Source of the DNA: JACCQS01 sp050999295
GTDB lineage: Bacteria > Actinomycetota > Actinomycetes > Mycobacteriales > Geodermatophilaceae
DNA length: 8,894 nt
NCBI GenBank assembly: GCA_050999295.1
Contig: JBPCPI010000135.1
Coordinates: 1 to 8,894 of the forward strand
Direction: 5' to 3'
In this document: in pieces, positions 1 through 6,306 of the stretch
How the letters are laid out: the number at the start of each line of letters is the position of its first letter
How positions within the stretch are numbered: position 1 is the first letter of the stretch
The notes under the pieces: generated by a model
The model's database searches: none
The model's input: the letters and a program-made list of their open reading frames with translations, nothing else
What the model was told of the DNA's origin: nothing
Translations under genes and position numbers: made by a program

Positions 1-665
1 CAGTGGACATCTGCCAGGAACTGCTGCAGGGCACGGTGCAGCATCGGCCCCCGCCAGATCACCGGGGTATTCCCTTTGGTGAACATCCCGATGGAGATGA
101 CCCGGATCCCGTACGACTGCGGCGGCATGATCATTTCTTCGACCTGGGTCGGCCGGCCCTCGACACCGAGCATCCGGGGAATCGAGTGTCCGTAGATGTC
201 CGCGTCAACGACGCCCACCGACAATCCGCGGGAGGCCAGGGCAGCCGCCAGGTTGACGGTGATGATCGATTTGCCCACGCCGCCCTTGCCGGATGCGACG
301 GCGTAGACCCGGGTCAGCGAGCCCGGCTTCGCGAACGGGATTTCCGGCTCGGCGGCATCGCTGCCGCGTACCTTTTTGCGCAACTGCTGACGCTGCTCGT
401 CGGTCATGACGTCGAGTTCCACGACGACCGAGCTGACCTCCGGGACTGCCGTCACGGCAGTGGTCACCCGGTCGGTGATCGTCTGGCGCATCGGGCAGCC
501 GGAGACGGTCAGCCAGACCTGGATGAGTACGGCCCGTGGGTCGCCGTTGATCCCGCGCTGGATGCCTTTGATCATGCCGAGATCGGTCAACGGCATGCCG
601 ATCTCAGGGTCGTCCACGGTAGCCAGGGCAGCCTCGATCTGCTGGAGATCGGGCTCGGCACTCAT
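1..665 (-). CDS. mrp: Mrp/ApbC/NBP35-family iron-sulfur carrier ATPase (N-terminal 221 residues; 3' end outside window)
   Basis: Cytosolic P-loop ATPase of the Mrp/ApbC family, known to carry and insert Fe-S clusters. The gene reads leftwards from ATG at 665-663 and leaves the window before its end, so 221 residues are visible of a usual ~370-380. Residues ~5-90 form a MIP18/DUF59-type domain (DPEIGMPLTDLGM at ~19-31, SGCPM at ~55-59). The deviant Walker A, ASGKGGVGKS, lies at ~124-133, with DADIYGHSIPRMLG following at ~153-166. The residue after GKS is Ile, where Thr or Ser is more usual; the essential Lys and Ser are kept. The C-terminal CxxC cluster-binding motif would lie outside the window. 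A GAGGAG Shine-Dalgarno at 674-679, 8 nt from the ATG, fixes the start. It is divergent from the marR-like gene across 93 bp. Family call is very secure. Confidence 0.95.
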   Translation of the reverse strand, partial: MSAEPDLQQIEAALATVDDPEIGMPLTDLGMIKGIQRGINGDPRAVLIQVWLTVSGCPMRQTITDRVTTAVTAVPEVSSVVVELDVMTDEQRQQLRKKVRGSDAAEPEIPFAKPGSLTRVYAVASGKGGVGKSIITVNLAAALASRGLSVGVVDADIYGHSIPRMLGVEGRPTQVEEMIMPPQSYGIRVISIGMFTKGNTPVIWRGPMLHRALQQFLADVH

Positions 666-758
666 CGGCGGAACTCCTCGGCAGCGGCGGGCTTGGCCTG
701 GCCATCGTACGACGCATGCGTGGCGGAACGCCGCGGTGCTCGGCGATAGGGTTGACAC
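666..758. promoter_or_regulatory. Divergent mrp / marR intergenic region with adjacent short palindromes
   Basis: This 93-bp gap separates the divergent starts of mrp (665) and the MarR-type gene (759), so it should hold both promoters. It contains two abutting palindromes, TCGTACGA (705-712) and CGCATGCG (713-720). The second extends to the 10-bp ACGCATGCGT (712-721). MarR proteins commonly bind palindromes in their own divergent promoter region, so this is the natural candidate operator. The link to this regulator is inference only. The mrp Shine-Dalgarno (674-679) lies at the left end. Confidence 0.35.
747..752 (+). promoter_or_regulatory. Putative -10 element (TAGGGT) for a leaderless marR transcript
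   Basis: TAGGGT fits the actinobacterial TANNNT -10 consensus and ends 6 nt before the ATG at 759. A start of transcription about 7 nt downstream of such an element would coincide with the A of the ATG, giving a leaderless mRNA. This would explain the lack of a convincing Shine-Dalgarno. I see no clear -35. The same TAGGGT sits at almost the same distance before the GTG at 5160. Confidence 0.4.
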
Positions 759-1283
759 ATGCACGACGGCGCGCAGGCGCGCTCGACAACCTCCATCCGG
801 CCCGATCCGAGCGCCCTCGCCTCGTGGCGGGTCTTTCTGCGGGCCCATGCGGTGACCACCCGCCGCCTCGAGGTCGAATTGCTGGCGGAACAGGACCTCC
901 CGCTGGCCTCCTACGACGTACTGGTCCAGTTGGTGGACGCTCCTGGACGTCGGTTGCGGATGACTGAACTGGCCAGCGCAGTGCTGCTGTCGCGCTCGGG
1001 TCTGTCCAGGCTGGTCGACCGGCTGCAGCGTGAGGGCCTGGTCAGTCGCGAGGCGGCAACCGAGGACGGACGCGGCATGTACGCGGTACTGCAGCCGGCC
1101 GGACTGGAGCGCCTTCGAGCAGCCGCCCCGACGCATCTGCGTGGCGTGGCCGAGCACATGACCAGCAAGTTCTCCGATGCGGAACTGCAGGCCCTGCGTG
1201 CGTTGTTGGACCGGCTGTGCGATTGGCCAATACCCATGATCGATCTCTCGGGGACCCTCGACGATGGCGACCTGCGGCAATGA
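759..1283 (+). CDS. MarR-family winged-helix transcriptional regulator
   Basis: A 174-residue protein with the MarR layout: helices at ~18-60 (ALASWRVFLRAHAVTTRRLE, then SYDVLVQLVDAPG), a winged helix-turn-helix at ~67-113, and a C-terminal dimerisation helix pair at ~125-155. The recognition helix is SRSGLSRLVDRLQREGLV (~78-95), followed by the wing SREAATEDGRGMYAVLQPAG (~96-115). Members are dimeric DNA-binding repressors, often relieved by small phenolic or other ligands; the ligand here is unknown. ATG 759 is preceded by a TAGGGT box and no good Shine-Dalgarno, so translation may be leaderless. It lies 134 bp upstream of an amidase on the same strand and diverges from mrp, so control of the amidase or of itself is the simplest reading. 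That is inferred from position only. Confidence 0.9.
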   Translation: MHDGAQARSTTSIRPDPSALASWRVFLRAHAVTTRRLEVELLAEQDLPLASYDVLVQLVDAPGRRLRMTELASAVLLSRSGLSRLVDRLQREGLVSREAATEDGRGMYAVLQPAGLERLRAAAPTHLRGVAEHMTSKFSDAELQALRALLDRLCDWPIPMIDLSGTLDDGDLRQ

Positions 1284-1417
1284 CCATCGGCATCCCGCAC
1301 GCATGTGGCTGGAAAACATGGCGCCTGCACCAGGAAGTGAGCAACGCAGCGAGCGCATCGAGTGCCCCGAGCGCAGCGAGCGCGCCCTGCGCTACGTCGC
1401 GGCAAGTTTGACTCACC
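1284..1417 (+). repeat. marR-amidase spacer with 12-bp direct repeat CGCAGCGAGCGC
   Basis: This 134-bp spacer has no convincing gene. CGCAGCGAGCGC occurs at 1345-1356 and again at 1372-1383, 27 bp apart, within a GAGCGCAGCGAGC-rich stretch. Similar low-complexity intergenic tracts are common in actinomycetes, so a specific role is doubtful. No clear Shine-Dalgarno precedes the amidase GTG at 1418. Confidence 0.5.
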
Positions 1418-2737
1418 GTGCTTCCCGTTGATTCGATCGAGTCGGTCGCCGCGCGGGTCCGCGCCGGCGAGGTCGACCCCGTTCGGCTCGTCGAGGAGGC
1501 GTTGGCACGCGCCGAGAAGGCCGCCGACCTCAACGCGGTCGTCCACCTGGACGCGAAGGCGGCCATCGACGCGGCGCACGTCGTGGCACGGAACCGCAAA
1601 GGAGCGCTGGCCGGCATCCCCATCCTGGTCAAGGAGGTCATCGAGGTAGCTGGCCTTCCGTTCCGATGCGGCTCGCACGTCTTCGCCGATCGGATCGGGC
1701 AACGCGATGCCGAGGTGGTCAGGCGCGCGGGCGCGGTGGGTGCCATCGTCATAGGGCTCGCGCACAGCCACGAGTTCGCGTACGGCTGCACCGGCACATC
1801 GAACCGGACCGGGCCCTGCCGTAACCCGGCCGACCTCTCGCGGATGGCGGGGGGTTCCAGCGCTGGTTCGGCAGCAGCCGTCGCGGCGGGCGTGGTAGCC
1901 CTGGCTCTTGGGACCGACACGTCAGGGTCGGTGCGCCTGCCGGCCGCCTTGTGCGGTGTCGTCGGAGTGAAGCCCGCCCGGGGCACGCTGCCGCTCGACG
2001 GTGTGTTCCCGCTGGCCGAGAGCCTGGATCACGTCGGCCTGCTCACGCGATCGGTGGCCGATGCGCACTACGCGCTGCGTGCCCTGGCCGGGTCGGAGCC
2101 GCTCGCCGACGTCGGTTCCAGCGGATTTCCGAGGGTCGGCGTCGTCGTCAATCCCGAGGCCCTGGACTGCTCCTCGGAGGTGCGGCAGGCCTTCGACGCA
2201 CTGATCGCCGCCGTGTTCACCGCGGGTGCCCCGATGGTCGAGGTGGAACTGCCGGATTGGGGGTCGATGAATGCTGCGGTCATGGATACCCAGGGGCCGG
2301 AGGCAGCCGCCGTGCATGCTGAGCTGTTCGCCTCCAGTCCCGATGCCTATCAACCCGACGTGCGGGACAAGCTGAGGGCAGGTGCCGAAATCCCCGGCTG
2401 GCGCTACGTACGGGCGCGTGCCGAAGCTGGCGCCGCGATGGCCGAGGTGACAAGGGGCTTGAGGTCCTGCGACGCAGTGCTGATGCCGACGGTGCCGATC
2501 GTCGCACCCGGGCTGGACGAGAACGAGCTCCAGCTGCGGAATGTCTTGCTGCGCAACACCCGTCCCGCGAGTCTCACTGGCCATACCGCAATCAGCATTC
2601 CGTTGCCCACGCGCGGTGACCTGCCGGTAGGGCTCCAGGTGATTGCCGTTGACGACCGTCGCGCTCTTATGGTCGCGCGGTGGATCGAGGGGATCCTGGC
2701 GGCCGAGTCAGGGCCGGCAACGGCGGTCATCCGGTAG
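1418..2737 (+). CDS. Amidase-signature family amidohydrolase
   Basis: A 439-residue cytosolic hydrolase of the amidase-signature family, whose members cleave C-N bonds of carboxamides through a Ser-cisSer-Lys triad. The triad is complete: Lys72 in GIPILVKEV, cis-Ser147 in AGGSSAGSAAA, and nucleophile Ser171 in GTDTSGSVRLPAA. The spacings (75 and 24 residues) match those of fatty acid amide hydrolase. Position 169 is Ser where a Gly is usual (TGGS). Length is normal and there is no signal peptide. The substrate cannot be read from sequence: GatA-like, aryl-acylamidase and allophanate hydrolase-like enzymes all share this core. No gatB or gatC neighbours are present, so it is unlikely to be the tRNA amidotransferase. 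GTG 1418 is the only reasonable start, as an in-frame TGA lies at 1409-1411. It converges on the DUF1003 gene with an 18-bp gap. Confidence 0.92.
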   Translation: MLPVDSIESVAARVRAGEVDPVRLVEEALARAEKAADLNAVVHLDAKAAIDAAHVVARNRKGALAGIPILVKEVIEVAGLPFRCGSHVFADRIGQRDAEVVRRAGAVGAIVIGLAHSHEFAYGCTGTSNRTGPCRNPADLSRMAGGSSAGSAAAVAAGVVALALGTDTSGSVRLPAALCGVVGVKPARGTLPLDGVFPLAESLDHVGLLTRSVADAHYALRALAGSEPLADVGSSGFPRVGVVVNPEALDCSSEVRQAFDALIAAVFTAGAPMVEVELPDWGSMNAAVMDTQGPEAAAVHAELFASSPDAYQPDVRDKLRAGAEIPGWRYVRARAEAGAAMAEVTRGLRSCDAVLMPTVPIVAPGLDENELQLRNVLLRNTRPASLTGHTAISIPLPTRGDLPVGLQVIAVDDRRALMVARWIEGILAAESGPATAVIR

Positions 2738-2755
2738 CGGTTTGTCCGGACGCTG

Positions 2756-3274
2756 TCAGCCGGTCGGCCGCGGCTGATTGCGCCCGCCTCGGCGTCGACC
2801 GTCGTCGGCGCTGTCCGGCTCGTCCCCGGCGAGCCTGGCCAACTCCGAGCGGATGAAGTCACGGGTGGCGAGTTCGCCGATGCTTGTACGCAGAGCTGCG
2901 AGCTCTCTTGCCAGATACTCGGTTTCGGCTGTTGCACTCGCCGCCCGACTGCGATCCTCTTCGGCTTGGACCCGGTCCCGATCGGCCTGCCTGTTCTGGG
3001 CGAGCAGGATGAGTGGCGCGGCATAGGCGGCCTGGGTCGAGAAGAGCAGGTTGAGCAGGATAAAGGGGTATGGATCCCAGCGCAGTTTCACAGCGGCGAT
3101 GTTCAGTGTGATCCAGACGATCACGAGCAATGTCTGGAAGAAGAGAAACCGGCCGGTTCCGAGGAACCTTGCGATGCCTTCGGAGAACCGTCCGAAGGCA
3201 TCGGCGTCGATCTTGGGTGCGGCTAGGCCCTTGCTGCGCGGCTGATCGAGGCGGCGTCCGCTGCTCTCAGCCAT
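2756..3274 (-). CDS. DUF1003 two-helix membrane protein
   Basis: A 172-residue protein matching the DUF1003 family by its hallmark WDPYPFILLNL (~66-76) and APLILLAQNRQ (~86-96). Two transmembrane segments are evident, at ~43-63 (RFLFFQTLLVIVWITLNIAA) and ~68-92. A charged, Glu/Arg/Ala-rich, probably coiled-coil tail follows (~97-150; AETEYLARELAALRTSI) and ends in an Arg/Gly-rich low-complexity stretch. The family is of unknown function and sits in the cytoplasmic membrane. ATG 3274 overlaps the upstream stop by 8 bp (ATGGCTGA), which implies translational coupling. An upstream GTG at 3289 has AAGGG 5 nt away and would add five residues; I prefer the ATG because, as I recall, homologues begin shortly before the LDxPR motif. 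It is last in the minus-strand block, after the MgtE_N/CBS gene. Confidence 0.9.
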   Translation of the reverse strand: MAESSGRRLDQPRSKGLAAPKIDADAFGRFSEGIARFLGTGRFLFFQTLLVIVWITLNIAAVKLRWDPYPFILLNLLFSTQAAYAAPLILLAQNRQADRDRVQAEEDRSRAASATAETEYLARELAALRTSIGELATRDFIRSELARLAGDEPDSADDGRRRGGRNQPRPTG

Positions 3275-4511
3275 TGCTGGCCTGCTCACGCCAGCCCTTG
3301 GGCAGCAGATGGTCGAGGACGTCGTCGACCGAGACGGCGCCGACCAGTCTGTTCTGCTCGTCCACGACGGGCGCGGCCACGAGGTTGTACCGCGCCAGAT
3401 AGCGGGTCACCTGGGTCAGCGGGGCCTGCGGCGTGATCGGCTCGACGTTGTCGTCGATGGCACCGCTGACCAACGTGGATGGCGGCTCCCGCAGCAGGCG
3501 CTGGATGTGGGCCAGGCCCAGAAAGCGTCCGGTCGGTGTTGCCGAGGGTGGCCGGCACACATACACCTGCGTGGCCAGCGCCGGAGTCAGCTCGGGGTTG
3601 CGCAACCGGGCCAGAGCTTCGGCCACGGTCGAGTCCGGGGCGAGGATGACCGGCTCACTGGTCATGATGCCGCCGGCCGTGTCCTCGGAGTAGGCCAGCA
3701 GTTGGCGTACCGGTTCGGCCTCGTTCGGCAGCATCAGGGCGAGCAGTCGCTGCTGCTCGGAGGCCGGCAGCTCACCGAGTAGGTCGGCCGCGTCATCGGG
3801 ATCCATGGCCTCGAGCACGTCGGCGGCGCGTTCGTCGGGCAGCCGTCCCAGGATGTAGATCTGGTCGACTTCGGGGAGTTCTTCCAGGACGTCGGCCAGG
3901 CTGTCGTCGTCAAGAGATTCAGCGACTTCCTGTCGTCGTTTGTCAGGAAGATCCATGAGCTCGGCGGCGAGGTCGGCCCGATTCAGCCCACGCATGCTGG
4001 CCAACAGCGTCTCGGTGCTCTGCCCATGTTCGATCAGAGCCAGCCCGGTGACCTCGTCCCAGTCCAACTGCCGTACGCGGCCTCGACGCCGACCCAGTCG
4101 GCCGGTCTCCTGGACCGCGAGGCGGGTCAGCAGCCACTCGCTCCCACGGGTCAGCTCCATCGCGGCATCCACGACGATGCCTCTGGCTTGGTTCTCGTCC
4201 AGGGTCACCGATCGGTCGATGAGTTCGCCGAGCACCAGCGTCTCGCCGGCGCGCTGTTCGAAGCGCCGCAGATTGAGCATCCCGGTGCCCAGTCGTACTG
4301 CGCTGCTGTCGATCCCGGTGACCCGTCCGATGGGTACGAAGATCCGGCGGCGTCCGGCGATCTCCACCAGCAGACCCAGCACGCGGGGCGGTGCGGATCC
4401 GAGTCGCAGCGCCACGACGACGTCACGCGCACGCCCGACCCGGTCGCCGTTGGGATCGAAAACGTACAACCGGGCAAGCTGCGCGACGTACACCTTGGTT
4501 GTCGTCGTCAC
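3267..4511 (-). CDS. PRC-barrel / MgtE N-terminal / CBS-pair protein lacking a channel domain
   Basis: A 414-residue soluble protein. Residues ~5-75 look like a PRC-barrel fold (LYVFDPNGDRVGRARDVVVALR) and ~88-160 like a second. Residues ~175-285 carry the MgtE_N superhelix of repeated acidic helices (DLPDKRRQEVAESLDDDSL, LGRLPDERAADVLEAMDPDD). A CBS pair follows at ~286-402 (AGGIMTSEPVILAPDSTV, then PLTQVTRYLARYNLVAAPVV and DEQNRLVGAVSVDDVLDHLL). In true MgtE channels this N+CBS unit senses cytosolic Mg2+ and gates a C-terminal five-helix pore. Here that pore is absent, so the protein is a stand-alone sensor-like module. Its stop overlaps the start of the DUF1003 membrane gene. GTG 4511 is chosen as the most upstream plausible start; its Shine-Dalgarno is weak, so the N-terminus is less certain than the family. 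Confidence 0.9.
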   Translation of the reverse strand: MTTTTKVYVAQLARLYVFDPNGDRVGRARDVVVALRLGSAPPRVLGLLVEIAGRRRIFVPIGRVTGIDSSAVRLGTGMLNLRRFEQRAGETLVLGELIDRSVTLDENQARGIVVDAAMELTRGSEWLLTRLAVQETGRLGRRRGRVRQLDWDEVTGLALIEHGQSTETLLASMRGLNRADLAAELMDLPDKRRQEVAESLDDDSLADVLEELPEVDQIYILGRLPDERAADVLEAMDPDDAADLLGELPASEQQRLLALMLPNEAEPVRQLLAYSEDTAGGIMTSEPVILAPDSTVAEALARLRNPELTPALATQVYVCRPPSATPTGRFLGLAHIQRLLREPPSTLVSGAIDDNVEPITPQAPLTQVTRYLARYNLVAAPVVDEQNRLVGAVSVDDVLDHLLPKGWREQASNG

Positions 4512-4569
4512 GAGCCGGAAGGCTACCTGCCGATGCTCGCCCAGCCGGGGAGTCGGATCGGCCGGTCGA

Positions 4570-5160
4570 TCAGCTCTTGTTCCGGTTCGCCATCCGTCTC
4601 CGCCGCCAGCCTCGGGTGATGTCAGAGGGCATCCGGTACGGCGTGGTGGCGGGGGTGGCCAGTGGTGCAGCGGCGAGGCTGTCGTCGGGGAGTCCGGTCC
4701 GAACGCTCGCCTGGTCTCCGGTCGGGCGCAGGCACAGGATGGTCAGTCGGCCAGGCCAGGTCGGGACGACCAGCACCGGATCACCGCCGTTGAGTCGAAC
4801 GGCTGCGAGTTTCGGCGCCACGGCCCGCCATTCCGGACCGGATGGATCCAGGGCTTCGACGGTTGCCTCCCAGGTGATGGTGCGACCGCCTGCGGCGTTG
4901 CGGGCGGTCACCTGGCAACGACTCCCGGGAATGATTCCGGGCAGGGACTGTTCGCCGGGCCCGGTCAGCAGGTAGCACGCCCCCTCCGACCAGACATGCC
5001 ATACCGGCCCTGTGGTCGAGGGCACCGGAGCGGCATCAGGCTGGGTCTTACCGGCAGGTGTCGCGGGTCCGGGCGACAGCCAGACCACTCCGGCGGTCTT
5101 CATGGCGGCTTCCAGGGCGGCCGCCGGCTCGACGGCGTCGATGGCACTGTCCCCAGGCAC
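4570..5160 (-). CDS. Uncharacterised protein, first gene of the MgtE_N/DUF1003 block
   Basis: A 196-residue protein with no family I can name surely. There is no signal peptide or transmembrane segment. A Pro/Ala linker (~29-50) precedes a probable beta-rich core: VWHVWSEGACYLLTGPGEQ (~53-71), GSRCQVTARN (~79-88), RTITWEATVEALDPSGPEW (~93-111), then a short helix (~112-121) and WPGRLTILCLRPTG (~135-148). The strand pattern and the GPGEQ turn recall FMN-binding split barrels (pyridoxamine-phosphate-oxidase-like), but no flavin-binding residues can be confirmed. The C-terminus ends in a basic RGWRRRRMANRNK tail. GTG 5160 is preceded by TAGGGT at 5168-5173, so it may be leaderless. It lies 58 bp upstream of the MgtE_N/CBS gene on the same strand and is divergent from the transporter, facing the palindrome cluster. 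Codon use agrees with a real gene. Confidence 0.75.
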   Translation of the reverse strand: MPGDSAIDAVEPAAALEAAMKTAGVVWLSPGPATPAGKTQPDAAPVPSTTGPVWHVWSEGACYLLTGPGEQSLPGIIPGSRCQVTARNAAGGRTITWEATVEALDPSGPEWRAVAPKLAAVRLNGGDPVLVVPTWPGRLTILCLRPTGDQASVRTGLPDDSLAAAPLATPATTPYRMPSDITRGWRRRRMANRNKS

Positions 5161-5167
5161 GCAGCCG

Positions 5168-5173
5168 ACCCTA
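5168..5173 (-). promoter_or_regulatory. Putative -10 element (TAGGGT) before the hypothetical gene at 5160
   Basis: Read on the minus strand, TAGGGT lies 7 nt before the GTG at 5160, fitting the actinobacterial TANNNT -10 of a leaderless or near-leaderless transcript. There is no strong alternative Shine-Dalgarno, although AGGG within the box is a weak possibility. No clear -35 is seen. Confidence 0.4.
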
Positions 5174-5200
5174 GCTCTCCGACGGGTCGCCCGCGGTTCG

Positions 5201-5309
5201 CCCTTATGCGCATAACGGTCACGAAACGGCCGGGTCCTTCGCTCTTATGCGCATAACGGTCAGGAAGCGGACCCATCCGTGACCCTTATGCGCAAACGGC
5301 GAAAGCGGT
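5201..5309. repeat. Palindrome cluster 1: TTATGCGCATAA twice plus one degraded copy, 41-bp steps
   Basis: The perfect 12-bp palindrome TTATGCGCATAA lies at 5204-5215 and 5245-5256. A copy missing one T (TTATGCGCAAA, followed by CGG) lies at 5286-5296. The starts are exactly 41 bp apart each time, close to four helical turns. The 3' flank is also partly conserved (AACGGTCA, then GAA and CGG), so these are directional repeats and not only dyads. They fill the gap between the divergent hypothetical gene (start 5160) and the transporter (start 5334). The symmetry suits a homodimeric helix-turn-helix regulator with a C/G centre. The binding protein is not identifiable. Confidence 0.85.
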
Positions 5310-5333
5310 GGGGTTTGCCGATGACAGACTCCG

Positions 5334-6287
5334 GTGGTGGGAGATGGCGGTCTGCAGGCCGGGTCGGCCTCGGACTGGGCGCTTCGTCCACCGAGTCGCA
5401 AGTCGTTGGTGCTGCTGCTGATCGGCGTTCTCGGCGTCTCGTTCTCCGCGCCGCTGACTGCGCTGCTCACCGCCCCAGCCCTGGCCCTGGGCTTCTGGCG
5501 TACCGCCCTGGGTGCGGGGTTCCTGCTGCCGGGCGGAGCACTGCGCCGAACGGCAGAGTTCCGGTCCCTCCGCCCGGCACTGCTCGGCCGCTGTGCCCTG
5601 GCCGGGGCGTTCCTCGCCGCGCACTTCGGGACCTGGATCCCGAGCATCACGCTCACCTCCGTGTCGACGGCCACGGCCCTGGTCTGCACGACACCGATCT
5701 GGACCGCCGTCGCGGCAAGCATTGCCGGGCAACGTATGCCGCGTACCGCCTGGCTCGGGCTGTTCCTGGCGATTTTCGGGACGGTCGTGATCGCCGGGGT
5801 CGACGTGACGGTGTCGGCTGAGGCGGTGCTGGGGGACGCCCTGGCTCTGGCCGGGGGGATCTTCGCCGCCGGCTACGTGCTGATCGGCGCACGGGTGCGC
5901 ACCGAGATCAGCACCACGACGTACTCCATCTGCTGTTACGGCGTCAGCGCGGTGCTCCTGGGCGCTGTCGCGCTCGTGGCCGGCGTGCCGCTCGTCGGTT
6001 TCGAACTGCGCGATTGGCTGCTCATCCTGGCCATCACGGTGGCCGCGCAGTTGCTCGGACACACGGTGTTCAACCTGGTGCTGTCCGATGTCGGGCCGAC
6101 TGTGGTCGGGCTGGTCCTGCTGCTGGAAGTTCCCGGCGCCGCGCTGTTGGCACTGATCCTGCTCGGCCAAGCACCGCCGGCGCTCGCGCTTCCCGGTCTG
6201 GCCCTTGTTGTGCTGGGGGTGGCGTTGGTGGTCCGTGCCGGAGATCACCGCGCCGATGTCTCCATCCCCGAACAGTTCACCCCATAA
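5334..6287 (+). CDS. EamA/DMT-superfamily transporter, probable metabolite exporter
   Basis: A 317-residue integral membrane protein with about ten hydrophobic helices (from ~24 to ~301) in two EamA-like halves, the usual drug/metabolite transporter layout. The second half carries the typical LLLEVPGAALLALILLGQ (~262-279), where the family generally has an LEP...LGE pattern; the second Glu is Gln here. The family exports amino acids and other small metabolites, but the substrate cannot be told. The C-terminal tail after the last helix is short and polar. The start is uncertain: GTG 5334 is the first possible one after an in-frame TGA (5322-5324), but no Shine-Dalgarno precedes it. It begins 38 bp after palindrome cluster 1 and ends 107 bp before the lyase, with palindrome cluster 2 between. 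Both being under one regulator is inference. Confidence 0.88.
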   Translation: MVGDGGLQAGSASDWALRPPSRKSLVLLLIGVLGVSFSAPLTALLTAPALALGFWRTALGAGFLLPGGALRRTAEFRSLRPALLGRCALAGAFLAAHFGTWIPSITLTSVSTATALVCTTPIWTAVAASIAGQRMPRTAWLGLFLAIFGTVVIAGVDVTVSAEAVLGDALALAGGIFAAGYVLIGARVRTEISTTTYSICCYGVSAVLLGAVALVAGVPLVGFELRDWLLILAITVAAQLLGHTVFNLVLSDVGPTVVGLVLLLEVPGAALLALILLGQAPPALALPGLALVVLGVALVVRAGDHRADVSIPEQFTP

Positions 6288-6306
6288 AGTCAGCTCAGGT
6301 ATTCCC

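Noticed and set aside
911..1986. Two overlapping minus-strand frames (911-1771 and 1042-1986) opposite marR and the amidase
   Set aside because: Both are low-complexity Arg/Ala-rich products that conflict with two genes carrying conserved catalytic and DNA-binding motifs.
2738..2755. A terminator between the convergent amidase and DUF1003 genes
   Set aside because: The 18-bp gap contains no convincing stem with a T tract on either strand.
3940..5256. A 438-codon open frame on the plus strand opposite the MgtE_N/CBS and hypothetical genes
   Set aside because: It has a Ser/Arg/Pro-rich composition typical of antisense frames in high-GC DNA, no recognisable domain, and it overlaps two better-supported minus-strand genes.
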